From positions 871,038-935,037 of the forward strand of contig NW_003314295.1 in the NCBI RefSeq assembly GCF_000143415.4: DNA of 64,000 nt, written 5' to 3'. The notes beneath the pieces were generated by a model. The model was not told the origin of the DNA. It saw nothing but the letters and a program-made list of their open reading frames with translations, and ran no database searches. The translations under genes and the position numbers were made by a program. Source of the stretch: Selaginella moellendorffii. Lineage: Eukaryota > Streptophyta > Lycopodiopsida > Selaginellales > Selaginellaceae. Shown in pieces: positions 48,342 to 59,138 of this stretch. The first letter of the stretch is position 1; each line of letters begins with the position of its first letter.

Positions 48342-50044
48342 TATAGATGATTGTATAAAAGTTGTGTGTGTAAAGTCCTTTCTCACTGATTATACTAAAA
48401 CTTGGTGGTGTTAGGTGTGTGCTGAAAAAGAGCAAATTAAAAGTTGGACTAAAATGCAATCTTGTATCCGTAAAGAATATTTGTCGAATAATCTTGGTCT
48501 AAGACTTCATGTGGAGCTGTGGTAGTTAAAGCAATGGGGGGACCTTATGCATCACGTTAATGCATTTACTTAGAAGCATATTATAATTGCAAATATGAGT
48601 GATAAAGATGCTTAAAGTTATATCCTAGAACATTTGAGTTCACTTTCTCACCATGAAATTTTGAAGTTTAAGCCAAAGACATACTTGGAATGTAAGGAGG
48701 CAACATAGCAAGTTTCCTTTAATCACTTGCTTATGGAACAATACTAACAAGCATATATTAGTACCTCAAACAAGAATAAAAACTTTAGGTATAAATAAAA
48801 TGATTGGAAATAGAGGGTGGAAGAAAGGTTTCACCTTAGAAGTTCACAAGCAATTATTAACAAAAGTAGTGGTTGATGATCAATAGCTTCTTCTAATCCT
48901 AAGCCCTTTATTCCTCCTCTTGATAAGTACAAGTAATAGTAACTTGTGAAACCTGCCTCTAGTAGAATAGATAGTGTGGGTCATTACTTCTATTGTGGAG
49001 AGGTAAGATATAAGTCCTTAGAATGTCTCAATAAACATAAGACAAAGTCTCGTATTAATGTGATGAGGAAAGATGGTGATGGCAAATCTAAAGGGGTTGA
49101 CAAGTTAGTCAATGCAAATTATGAGGAAGAGGAGGTGAGCTACTTTCCTCAAACATTTCTTGCAATTAATGCAAACACATATTTGGTAGGCTTTGTCTGC
49201 AAACACTGAATCCGAGTGATGATTGATATAGGAGTTATGCACAACGTGATATCTAAAGATTTAGTAAAACTGTTAAGATTGAAAGCTAAACAGATGTCAC
49301 CCATATACTTCCAATTTGCAGAAAGTGGGCAAGTAGCTAGAAAATTTGTTAATAACATTCTAATAAAAATATCTAAGTGGTTGGACTTTGTAGTGTTGAA
49401 GATACTAGATTTTTAGATGGTGTTTGGTATAGATTTTTTAAAAAATATACCAAAAGGATTTATAATGTTGGCTAAAATTGCATCACATTAAGGTTAGAAG
49501 GACATTCTAATATGTCCTTCCAGTTGCAAAAAATGCTCCTCAAAGGATTGGGATGCTAAATTCTTGATTGCAAGAGCTACTCAAAAAGCAACTAAAAGGG
49601 GATGTCAAACTTTTTGGGTTCAAATGATGGAATCTAATGGTGATGGTGATTCAATTCAAATTAGTGATAGAGTTGATCTTGTACCAAAAGAAATATTAGA
49701 GTTGTTGACATGGAATTAAGATATCTTTCCAAAGGATTTGCTACTAGGGCTACCTCCTAACCATGAGGTTGATCATTGGATTGATATTGTTTTAGGTTCT
49801 AAACCACTTACAAAGGCTCTATATCATTTGAACATCAAGGAGATAGTTGAACTTAAGAAAAAACTTATAGAGCTTCTTGACAAATGTCATATTTGACTAA
49901 GCAAGTCACTTTATGGAGCACTAGACCTTTTTATTATGAAAAAGGATGGTATCATAAGGATGTGTATTGATTATCGGACTCTTAACAAGATTATGTTAAA
50001 AAACAGTTATCTTGTTTAACCAACTCTTAAAGGCTTAGTATTTT

Positions 50045-50374
50045 ATGCAACTTGATTTGCAATTTGGGTATCATCAAATACAGATGGTAGATCAAGATGT
50101 GGAGAAGACAACCTTTAAGACTCGGTATGGATCCTATGAGTTCCTCGTTATGTTGTTTGGGTTATATAATACCCCAGCTACTTTCAATATAATGATGAAT
50201 AGAATATTCGAAAATTATTTGGACACATTTGTTGTCCTTTATATCAATAATGTTCTAGTTTTCAGTGAAAAATTGGAGGAGCATTTGAAACACTTGGAGC
50301 TGGTGTTTCAAAAATTGCGTGAACACAAACTATATGCTAAAGAAAGTAAATGTGCTTTTGGACAATTTCATATT
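50045..50374 (+). pseudogene. Chromovirus reverse transcriptase fragment
   Basis: The frame covers RT motifs 3 to 6. The segment TTFKTRYGSYEFLVM is clear, but the YxDD box reads YINNVL, which would abolish polymerase activity. It belongs to the element at 46850-51948. Confidence 0.85.
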
Positions 50375-51705
50375 TTAGATAGTACAATTTATACGGATAG
50401 TAACACATAGAGCTACTTTGCTACATAGCTAAAACTTATACCAAAGTATGCTTGTTGGCAAAAGAAACTTGTTAGATTTGATATTAAAATCATTTATTAA
50501 ACCTGGTAAAGACAATATTATTCCGGATGCGTTGAGTTGTTAGGCTCAGTTCCAAGCAATATTAGCAATTAGTTTGGACTGGTTGGAGGATGTTCAAGCT
50601 TCATATAGGAGTGATTTATTAGTGAAGGCAATCTTTCACTATGGGGAGTTATCAAAGCAAAACCCTAATAATGAAGCATCTAAAATTGTTAGTTGTGCTA
50701 ATGCAAAATTTCACTTCTTAATTTGGGATGGGCTTATTTTCTATATGCAAGAAAAATTTTATTTTTCCTCCAAGGATCTACTATAGTTGTTTCTGCAGGA
50801 ATATCATGATGGTTATGGCACTTTGATGGTGGTTGTAGATCAATTGTTGAAGATTGCAAATCTCATTCCAACTATAGAAATAGCAAATGCAAAGTAAGCA
50901 GCAAAACTCTTTTTCCATAAAGTAGTACAGATTTGAGGTCTTCCCAAAGAGATGATCTTGAATAGAGATTTGATATTTATGGGGAAGTTTTAAGGCACAC
51001 TTTTCTAGTTATTCGGTACCAAATTGAAATTTAGTATAATTTATCATCCTCAAATTGATGGGTAAACCAAATGTGTGAATGCTTAAGTTGAGGATTATCT
51101 ATAGTACTATGTTGCAGTAGACCAATGTGACTGGGTTGAGTATTTGGATACAACACCTGGATTACTCTAAGATGATTGAGAGGCAATTGATACAAATCTC
51201 TTGTGGAAGCTACATTGGCTGTTAGAAAGCGTCAACAATCGTGAAAAATACAATAGCTACGAGCGCACGCGCGAACAAAAAAAAGGTGAGAAAAATGGCA
51301 ATATAATACCTATAACAACACATTTCACAACACTATTAGCTATTCTCCATAAAAGATGCTACAAAGGAATGCTTGTGGGGTTCCTTAATAGATTATTATA
51401 CCAAAACCAATGTCTAAAGTGTTAGTCTTAACCATTGAGACTTATATAGAGCAACTATACTAAGGTTCATCTAGAGCTATTGAGGTGATGAGCAAAGCTT
51501 AGGATAAGTATCAATGTGATAAGGATTAATTATATTCTATCAAGTGGTTGATTAGGTGTGGCTATCTTCCCGAAACTTGAATCTTAAGGGATTTTTGTCT
51601 CGAAAGCTGTTACCAAGATATATCAAGCCCTATCGGTATTGAAATGAGTTGGTGATGTATCCTATAAGTTGAATCTTTTGGATGAGTTAGTCCTATATAC
51701 ATGAT

Positions 51706-51948
51706 GTGTTTCATGTCAGTTTACTAACACCATATCATGTTGCTACGGAATGCTTTATGAATATTCATCCTCCACCAATAGTCGTTGATGGTGAACTTGA
51801 GTATAAAGTTGAAGCTATTCTAGATAGTTGTTGGAACAAATGTTCTAAACGTCATGAATACCTTGTCAAGTGGCATGGCTACCCAACGTGTGAATCTACT
51901 TGGGAGCCTCTTAATAAAATCTTCCATATACCCATGGGCTTGTTATAA
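51706..51948 (+). pseudogene. Chromodomain at the integrase C-terminus
   Basis: An 80-codon open frame. After a GPYRY/linker-type stretch it reads EYKVEAILDS and HEYLVKWHGYPTCESTWEPL, with the aromatic residues (Y, W, W) of chromodomains. It is the best-preserved part of an otherwise ruined element. Confidence 0.85.
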
Positions 51949-52767
51949 AGTATAAGATTCATAATAAAAGCCAAATACCTTAGCTATCATGCCCCATACC
52001 AAATCATCCACTATATAATCAAAGGTGGTTAAGGAAAATATTTGCACAAGTCCTATAAGATTTTGATGAAGTGTTAACCACAATATACCTAATTTGATTT
52101 ACTCTAACATATTTAGCTTTGCATGAAGTAAAAGACTCCATAAGCCAAATTGAATAACTAACTTAGATAGCTTCTGATAAAGATGATGCACTTGCTAGAA
52201 AGCATCATCATAGTCATCAACATATCTAAATACATGCTTGAAAATGTTTGGGAGAAAACTCCAATCCATACTAGTGGTTGCACTTAAACTATTATACTAC
52301 TGCAATTCATCCCTTAAAGATATATGGGGAACTTATATAGATACCAAGTATTATCCCAAAAATGATAAGTGGCAATCATTATAAAATGATCAAACTAATG
52401 GTACATATCACTTCTAGGATTCCCTTGAAAGAAATCTGGTTAAATACAAAGATTAGTAGTTAGAGTAGGAGGAGCTACACCACATGCTGTCATAACTGAG
52501 TTTAATTAGCAAGTTGCCATTACATAGCATAGCCACTTTAAAGTCAAAGAAGGAGTATATTGTTTTACTATGAAAATAAAATAAAAAAACATGAAAAGCA
52601 AAAGAGAAAAATAGAGATCTAGACAATGTAAAAGCTAGATCTAAAAAAATAGTATAATCACTCTTCAAAGACAATCAAAGTTGCTTCTCACCTCCACCAG
52701 TATAAGTGTATAGAATATAGAAATTGAATACATAAATATTCATATTTGATTAGCTTAAAAACCCTAG

Positions 52768-53354
52768 TGTAAGCAACCAAAGGGAAAGACTCGAAAGACG
52801 ATACATAGGGTTCAAATATAGAGGGAAAGGGCCCATGAATAAGAGTGCACCCCCTTTTCCAATTGGTTAAGAGTCTTGGGATATTTAGGGTTAAACATCC
52901 TTGGGTTTGAATAGTACTGGGCTGGTTGACCTCCTAGGAAGTCCAAACTCAGAAGCTTACATTTGGTATCAAAGGGGTCTCGGGTCCGACTTTGTTAGTT
53001 GGCTAGGGGAATCACACCACATGTTAATTGACATCTGGCTAGTTCAATTTGCTCCCGCTAAGCTCGATCCGAGGGGTAGGGTGTCAAAAGAGCGAGTCTC
53101 TCGAGAGGGCTGTGACTCTCAACTTCCGTTCACGAGGGTGTGAACTTGCAGGGAAGCGTGATGGATTGCAAACAACCAAAGGGAATGACTCAAGAGATGA
53201 TCCATGGGGTTTAAATATAAAGGGAAAGGGCCAATGAATAAGAGTGCACCCTCTTTTCCAATTGGTTAAGGGTTTTAGGATATTTAGGGTTAAGCGTCCT
53301 TGGGTTTGAATAGTACTAGGTTGGGTGACCTAAGTCCAAACTCAGGAACTTACA
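52768..53354 (+). mobile_element. TRIM element 1 (complete)
   Basis: A 587-bp miniature LTR retrotransposon with LTRs at 52768-52961 (194 bp) and 53167-53354 (188 bp) around a 205-bp interior. The left LTR begins TGTAAGCAACC and the LTRs end in TTACA. PBS TGGTATCAAAG is at 52964-52974. The target duplication CCTAG is at 52763-52767 and 53355-53359. It is inserted in the LTR of gypsy copy 3 and has no coding capacity. Confidence 0.9.
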
Positions 53355-53376
53355 CCTAGCTTATATATAAGACCGA

Positions 53377-53981
53377 TTTAAGCAACCAAAGATAACAACT
53401 TGAGAGATAAAGATAACAACTTGAGAGATAATCTATAGGTTTCAAATATAAGGGGAAAGGGCCCATAAATAAGAGTGCACTCTCTTTTCTAATCGGTTGA
53501 GGGTTTTGGGATATTTAGGGTTAAGTATCTTTATACTGGGCTAGGTGATCTTTCGAGAAGTCTGAACTCAAGAGTTTACATTTGGTATTAAAACGAGGTC
53601 TTGGGTCTGACTTTGTTGATTGGGTTAAGAGAATCACACCATATGTTAATTGACATGGTAGGTCTAGTTTACTTCAACTAGACCCAACCTATAGGGTAAA
53701 GTGTCAAGAGAGCAGGGCTCTTGAGAGAGTTGTGGCTTTTAATTTCCATTCACAATGTGTGTGAACTTGTAAGGAAGCATAAAAGATTGTAAGCAACTAA
53801 AAAGAACAACTTAAAAGATGATCTATAAAGTTCAAATATAAAAGGAAAGGGCCCATAAATAAGAGTGCATTGCCTTTTTTAATTGGTTAAAATTTTTGGG
53901 ATATTTAGGGTTAAGTATCCTTGGGTTTGAATAGTACTAGGCTAAATGACTTTCCAGGAGGTCTAAACTTAAGAGCTTATA
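53377..53981 (+). mobile_element. TRIM element 2 (complete, older)
   Basis: 605 bp with LTRs at 53377-53580 and 53788-53981, and an interior starting TTTGGTATTAAAACGAGG. The left LTR contains a 20-bp internal duplication (GATAACAACTTGAGAGATAA). Flanks ACCGA and AGTGA could be a decayed duplication of AGCGA, the sequence found at this place in copy 1. It lies only 22 bp from TRIM 1. Confidence 0.85.
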
Positions 53982-54164
53982 AGTGAGTAGTCCAGATTGA
54001 AACCAATCTAATGGCTATCAAAATCTCATTATGCTAATATTAGTATATGATATCATAGGCACATATCTGGACTTAAAACTATATATTCAAAAAATAAACA
54101 ATAAATTTGGTATATTAATGGAATAACAAATACAAGAATTATACTTTTAGTTTATATTTAGTAC

Positions 54165-54338
54165 TGTGAGGGCCAAGTGTACGGCTACGATGCCGTATAC
54201 TAATATTAACGTAGTGGATTTTGGTAGCCGTCGGATTGGTTTCAATCCGGACCACTCGCTCCTGTATATAAACTAGGGTTTTTGGGCTAATTGATATGCA
54301 CATTTCTGTATTCCTTTTCCATATTCCATGCACTCACA
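54165..54338 (+). repeat. 5' LTR of gypsy copy 2
   Basis: 174 bp. It contains a TATA-like CTGTATATAAAC (about 54272-54283), likely the core promoter, and the telobox-like string AACTAGGGTTTTTGGGC that is missing in the 3' LTR. Confidence 0.9.
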
Positions 54339-54633
54339 TTGGTGGAGTTGAGGGGCACCTTTGATTGTCCCTGGGGAGTGCTTGGATTTGGGATTTCGGT
54401 TTAGATCTAGCTTTTGCATTGTCTAGATCTAGCTTTTTCCATTTCCTTTCTTTTGTTCTTTCCTTTCAGATTTTGGTTTAGATCTAGCTTTTTGCATTGT
54501 CTAGATCTACCATTTCTTTCTAGCTTTTTGTCATTTCTCTTCTTTTGCTCTTTCTTTTTCATTCATTTTCATGGCCGATCCGCAATCTCCTCCTTTGACT
54601 CTAGAGTAGCAGTTGGTTCAATTGCTTGATGCT

Positions 54634-55503
54634 ATGCACTTGCAATTGAACAACCAAACTCAGTTGATGGCGGCGTTCACGGCACATGGTACAACTCCTC
54701 CTGCTTTTGGTGCCAATCCTCGCGTTCGGCCGGAGTTCTTTCGTGGGAATCCTGGGGATGATGTGTACCATTGGTTCGATCACTTCACGGTGATTGCCAC
54801 ATATCATTCTTGGGATGATGCTCGACGTTTGCGTGAGTTCCCCACATGTCTCCAAGGGACGGCATTGCAGTGGTACAATGGATTGAGCGCAGCTACTCGT
54901 GGCGATTGGAGTGTTCTTCCGGACGTCTTCAAACGCGCCTTCGGACACGCCGACGATTGTGATGATGCCTTCCAACAATTGCATCGTCTTCGCCAAGGGC
55001 CATCTGAGTCGGTGATGCAATTTGGCGTTCGTTTCCGAAGTCTTTTGCTTCGTGCGGAGCCAAATATGTCGGAGCGGATCAAGCTAGGAATGCTGTGGCC
55101 AGCACTTCGTCAAGATCTTGTCGGACTTGTGCATGCACTTGCTCCTGCCACTCTTGACGATGCTCTTCGCTTGGCACAACGTTATGAGACGTCGCCTCTT
55201 CCACTTCTTGCTACACGTCCTTCAGCTCCACTTCCTATGAGTGATGGTCCTGTTCCCATGGAGGTTGATGTTGCTGCTACTCGAGTCCAAGGACAAGGGC
55301 GAGGACATGGTCGTGGCCGTGACGTTCGTTGCTGGGCGTGTGATGAAGTTGGTCATACTTATCGACGTTGTCGGCGCTTTCCGGATTGGCGACTTCCATT
55401 TCCTGGGTGGAGACCTTGGCGTCAGCAACGTCCCATTGGTGTTGCTGCGGTGGAAGGTTTGGATACCGAGGTGCATTCGGGAAACGAGGAGTCGCACGAG
55501 TAA
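54634..55503 (+). CDS. gag: Gag polyprotein of gypsy copy 2
   Basis: About 290 codons. The capsid-like retrotransposon gag domain (RPEFFRGNPGDDVYHWFDHF through LAQRYE) is followed by one zinc knuckle, CWACDEVGHTYRRC (CX2CX4HX4C), in a basic Arg/Gly stretch, as needed to bind RNA. I place the start at ATG 54634. An upstream in-frame ATG (54571) is separated from it by a TAG at 54607-54609 that is also present in copies 1 and 4. The frame ends with TAA at 55501-55503, 16 nt after a frameshift heptamer that leads into pol. Confidence 0.85.
   Translation: MHLQLNNQTQLMAAFTAHGTTPPAFGANPRVRPEFFRGNPGDDVYHWFDHFTVIATYHSWDDARRLREFPTCLQGTALQWYNGLSAATRGDWSVLPDVFKRAFGHADDCDDAFQQLHRLRQGPSESVMQFGVRFRSLLLRAEPNMSERIKLGMLWPALRQDLVGLVHALAPATLDDALRLAQRYETSPLPLLATRPSAPLPMSDGPVPMEVDVAATRVQGQGRGHGRGRDVRCWACDEVGHTYRRCRRFPDWRLPFPGWRPWRQQRPIGVAAVEGLDTEVHSGNEESHE
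55479..55485 (+). promoter_or_regulatory. Candidate -1 ribosomal frameshift site (G GGA AAC)
   Basis: The heptamer GGGAAAC lies in the gag frame exactly as X XXY YYZ. Slipping back one base continues into the pol frame (GGG AAA CGA). Downstream, 55503-55510 can pair with 55535-55542 (8 bp, 24-nt loop), 17 nt after the heptamer. Copy 1 keeps the heptamer, gag stop and both arms. Confidence 0.75.
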
Positions 55504-58500
55504 TGGAGGGACCTTGCGCGAATAAGTTAGTGACCCCTCCATCTTTCTTTCGGGAGTATCATCAAGGGGTTCACTTGGCACCGGTTCATCCAGTGTTTAC
55601 TTTCCAAGCTCGTTTTTATAACAAGAGGTCTCCTATTCTTCTCTCCGTGTTGGTTGATACAGGTTCGAGTTTATCTTCTATTGCTCGACCTGTTGCCACA
55701 CGTTGTCCTCTACACTTGCGTCGTGCGGCGGATCCAGTTTTCATTCTTTATGGCAACGGCCGTACACATGCATGTGCACGAGATGAGGCAGACCTGGTTG
55801 TACGTGTGGGCGATCTCGAGCTTGAGTTGCAGTCGTTGCGGGTGGTGCCGAGTCAAGCTTTTGACCTCATTCTTGGTATGGATTGGTTGCAGCACAATCA
55901 TGCCAAGTGTGACTTTGAGGCTTCTCCCCCTTGTCTCATACTTCCTTATATTTCATCCATTCCTCTCACTTCCGTACCTCTTCGTCCCTCTACTTCTACC
56001 TCTGCTTCCATTACTTTTGTTCCCCCATTATTTCCTCTTGTGTTTCCATCTTGTTCTGCTCTTCCCTTTTCCGATCCCTCCGATGATCTTTGTGTTGCAA
56101 CTGTTGACCAGCTCATGAAGAAGTATTCTGATCTCTTTGAATTTGACCTATCGTCTGGGGCCAAGATTGCCACACGTCATCCCATTCCAACCGGGGATGC
56201 TTGTCCAATCAAGGTTCCTGCTCGTCGTCGGTCACCCAAGGAGATCAAGATTTTACGTGCAAACGTCAATGAGATGTTGGAGAAGGGTGTTATTCAGAAG
56301 TCGCGGAGTCCTTGGGCATGTGAACCTCATCTTGTGACGAAGCCTAATGGGAGTATTCGTTTCTACATTGACTATCGTCCGTTAAATGAAGTGACGATCC
56401 CGGACGTGTACCCTCTTCCTCACACTGCTGATCTCTTGAATCGTCTGGGGCGAAGTCGTTGGTTCACCAAGCTAGATCTTGCTTCTGGGTATTGGCAAGT
56501 ACCGATGGCTGAAGAAGATATTCCTAAGACTGCTTTTCGTACACCATTTGGTTTGTACGAGTTTTTGGTGATGCCGTTTGGTTTGAACAATGCTCTAGCA
56601 ACTTTTCAACGGATGATGGACGAGGTTCTTTGCGATATGCCAGAGGTGACAGCTGACTTCATTGATGATGTCTTGATCCACTCGGAGGGGACGTGGGAGG
56701 AGCATGTTCGTGATGTTTGTAAAGTGTTGGATCGGCTACGCGACGTTGGTTTAAAGCTGAAGCGGTCGAAGTGCGTGTTTGGGTCCAAGGACACAACTTA
56801 TCTTGGGTACTGTATTTCTCGTGAGGGTTTGCAAGTTGATCCTGACAAACTTGTGGCTGTTCTAAAGTTCCCTACTCCGAAGTGTGTGAATGATGTGCAG
56901 CGCTTTTTGGGTAAGGTGCAGTATCTCGGTCATTTTGTGGATCATCTTTCCGATCGCACTATACCATTGCGAGCGTTGCTGAAGTCATCAACGTCATCTT
57001 TCATCTGGTCTCCCGATTGTGAGCGGGCATTCGTGAATCTCAAAGAGCTATTGACGACTCTTCCGGTTTTAGCATATCCTGACTACACTCGACCTTTTAT
57101 TTTGCGCGTGGATGCTTCTGACATTGGTCTTGGAGGTGTGTTGATGCAAGAGAGCTCGAATGTGCCTGGTCAGCGCCATCCCATTGCATACATAAGCCGT
57201 ACATTACAACTAGCGGAGATGAACTACTCCACGACGGAGAAAGAGTGTTTAGCAGCAGTCTGGGGTTTCGAGAAACTTCATGCATATCTACATGGTTCTC
57301 GGACGTTACTTGAAGGTGACCATGCTGCTGTTACTTCATTATTGAAGCGGAAGAACCTGGTTGGTCGTACGGCTCGATGGGCTTTGAAGCTTCAGATATA
57401 TGATTTTGATGTTGTTCATCACCCAGGGAGTTCTATGGCTGATGCTGATGCCCTTTCTCGAGCTCCTCTTCCTTCTCCACTCACTTCTCATGTTTCTGAC
57501 GAACCTGTTGTTCCAGCATCTATGGATTTTCTAGATGAGGATTCTGTGCCGTCGGCGGTTGCTGTCCTTGACGTTCAGTGTCCACAGGGCGTAGAGCAAG
57601 ATCTACCTTCTCTGGATGAGGTTCGCGAGGCTCAAAAGATTGAGCCGTGGATTCGAAGGCTTCGAGATGGGTTTGAGAATCCTGCATCACTTGCTGATGA
57701 CTTGCCTTTTCGGCATTTACATTCTCAATATTGCCTTGAAGATGGCCTTCTTTATTTTGTGGGGACGGATCCTGATGATCATTTACGGCTGGTGGTGCCT
57801 TCGGTGTTTATTCCGCGGTTTCTCCATGCCTACCATGATTCTCCTATTCTAGGTGGGCATATGGGACACCGTCGTGTCACCGAGAAGCTGCGCAGATCTT
57901 TCTATTGGCCAGAGATGCGACGTGATATTATCCGGTATGTGCGTAGCTGCGTTTGGTGCCAAGCTCGTAATACTCCCCCTTGTGCTGCGGAAGGACGGTT
58001 GGAGTCAATTGCAGTTTCTCGTCCGTTTGAGTTGGTGGCGTTTGATCTTATGGGACCTTTTCCGCGATCGACTGCTGGCAATGAGTATGTTATTATTGCT
58101 TCTGACTACTTGACTCGATGGGTGGAAGTTGGTGCTCTTGCTAGTGCCTCTGCAACTGCTGTTGGATACTTCCTCCTCAATCGAGTGGTGTTCCAGCATT
58201 CTTGTCCAGAGCGGATTCTTTCGGATAATGGTCCTGCATTTATGGCTGAGGTATTTCATGTTTTGACATCTCGGTTGGGGATACGCCACACTTTTACGAG
58301 TGCTTATCATCCACAATCAGACGGTCTGGTGGAACGGCTCGTTCGGACATTCAAAGGGATGATTGCGAAGTATGTGAACTTTCAACATTCGGATTGGGAT
58401 GGTTATTTGCCATCTCTTCGGTATGCTTATGTCACAGGGGTGCAGAGTTCTGCTGGTGCTTCACCATATAAACTTCTATATGGTCATGATCCAATATTAC

Positions 58501-58682
58501 CAACAGAGCTGGGTTTACCTTCGCGATTGCCACGAGCTCCTGATGCTAGGTCATGGGATCAATATTTGACAAGCATTCTTCCACTTGTCCAAGCAGAGTC
58601 TGCTGAACACTTAGGCCGCGTACAAGTGGGACAACAACGGCGCTACAATTCCCATCATCATCAACGGATGATTTGGTGTTAG
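55486..58682 (+). CDS. pol: Pol polyprotein of gypsy copy 2 (PR, RT, RNase H, IN)
   Basis: Read in the -1 frame relative to gag. The frame is open from 55368 and enters at the slippery site. Retropepsin has LVDTGSSLSS. RT has YIDYRPLNEVT, a FGLNNALATFQRMMD segment and catalytic FIDDVLIHS. RNase H has RVDASDIGLGGVL and TTEKECLAAVWG. Integrase shows the HHCC zinc domain (HAYHDSPILGGHMGHRRV, then CVWCQARN) and the DDE residues in FDLMGPFPRS, LSDNGPAF and QSDGLVERLV. The frame stops at 58680-58682. The remainder of the integrase tail is in another frame at 58673-58951. All catalytic residues are intact, so this copy died recently or depends on other copies. Confidence 0.9.
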
Positions 58683-58951
58683 TCCATTTTCCCCATCTTA
58701 CGGTACGTGGTTTATCTAAGGGGCTCCTTGCGCAGTGGAAAGGACCGTATCGAGTGTTGCGGCAAGTTGGACCACAAGTTTATGAGGTTCGGCATGACGT
58801 TCAGCAGGCCGATCCTCCAGAGATTGTGCATGTGCAGCGGTTAAAACGTTTCATACAAAGGGATCAGGAGCAGTTAATACCGTCTACAGATCCACCAATG
58901 CCTCCTCCTGATGTTCCTCCAGATCCTGGCCCATCTACAAGAGAACCCTAA
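58673..58951 (+). pseudogene. Integrase C-terminal tail, out of frame
   Basis: The 92 codons encode GPYRVLRQVGPQVYEV, the GPY/F module that normally ends Ty3/gypsy integrases, then HVQRLKRF and a Pro-rich end. It overlaps the end of pol by 10 bp in a different frame, so an indel near 58650-58675 separates it. No slippery heptamer is visible there. Confidence 0.8.
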
Positions 58952-58983
58952 TGGCCTTCCATTATTCCGAGAGGAGGGGATGA

Positions 58984-59138
58984 TGTGAGGGCCAAGTGTA
59001 CGGCTACGATGCCGTATACTAATATTAGCGTAGTGGATTTTGGTAGCCGTCGGATTGGTTTCAATCCGGACCACTCGCTCCTGTATATAAGCTATATGCA
59101 CATTTCTGTATTCCTTTTCCATATTCTATGCACTCACA
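58984..59138 (+). repeat. 3' LTR of gypsy copy 2
   Basis: 155 bp, ending CTCACA before GTAC. It lacks 19 bp (GGGTTTTTGGGCTAATTGA) that the 5' LTR and copy 1 carry. Apart from that, only a few substitutions are visible. Confidence 0.9.

Larger units (their letters stand above)
46850..51948 (+). mobile_element. Decayed chromodomain Ty3/gypsy element (chromovirus)
   Basis: Gag begins around 46900. It contains KPPNFKG then MENYF before the inserted solo LTR, and continues after it with the segment ending TKTWWC. A zinc knuckle near 48950-49035 has lost its first cysteine. Protease-like sequence with the stretch VMIDIGVMHNVIS is at 49216 onwards. RT is at 50045-50374 (YGSYEFLVMLFGL, then YINNVLVFS, with the catalytic aspartates changed to asparagines). 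Integrase is heavily deleted, and a chromodomain closes the element at 51706-51948. Many stops and deletions make it inactive. LTRs were not located. Chromodomains target integration to marked chromatin in this clade (established). Confidence 0.85.
52080..54078 (-). mobile_element. Ty3/gypsy copy 3 (gag and 5' LTR), decayed, with two TRIM insertions
   Basis: Minus-strand sequence at 52080-52700 aligns by eye with gag and leader of copy 1 (10110-10847). The LTR runs from about 52701 to 54078 and is split by TRIM elements at 52768-53354 and 53377-53981. The 3' part of the element is missing. Confidence 0.85.
54165..59138 (+). mobile_element. Ty3/gypsy copy 2, nearly complete
   Basis: LTRs at 54165-54338 (174 bp) and 58984-59138 (155 bp), both TGTGAG...CTCACA. 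The 3' LTR lacks a 19-bp segment retained in the 5' LTR and in copy 1. The insertion is flanked by GTAC (54161-54164 and 59139-59142). A PBS candidate TGGTGGAGTTGAGGGG starts at 54340. The polypurine tract GAGAGGAGGGGA is at 58969-58980. Gag and pol are in different frames. The order PR-RT-RNase H-IN places it in Ty3/gypsy (Metaviridae). It has a GPY/F-like end but no chromodomain. A frame break near 58660 makes it probably non-autonomous. Confidence 0.93.

Noticed and set aside
54160-54164. 5-bp AGTAC target duplication for gypsy copy 2
   Set aside because: The right copy would overlap the last A of the LTR. GTAC (4 bp) with TG...CA ends is the consistent reading, though AGTAC cannot be excluded.
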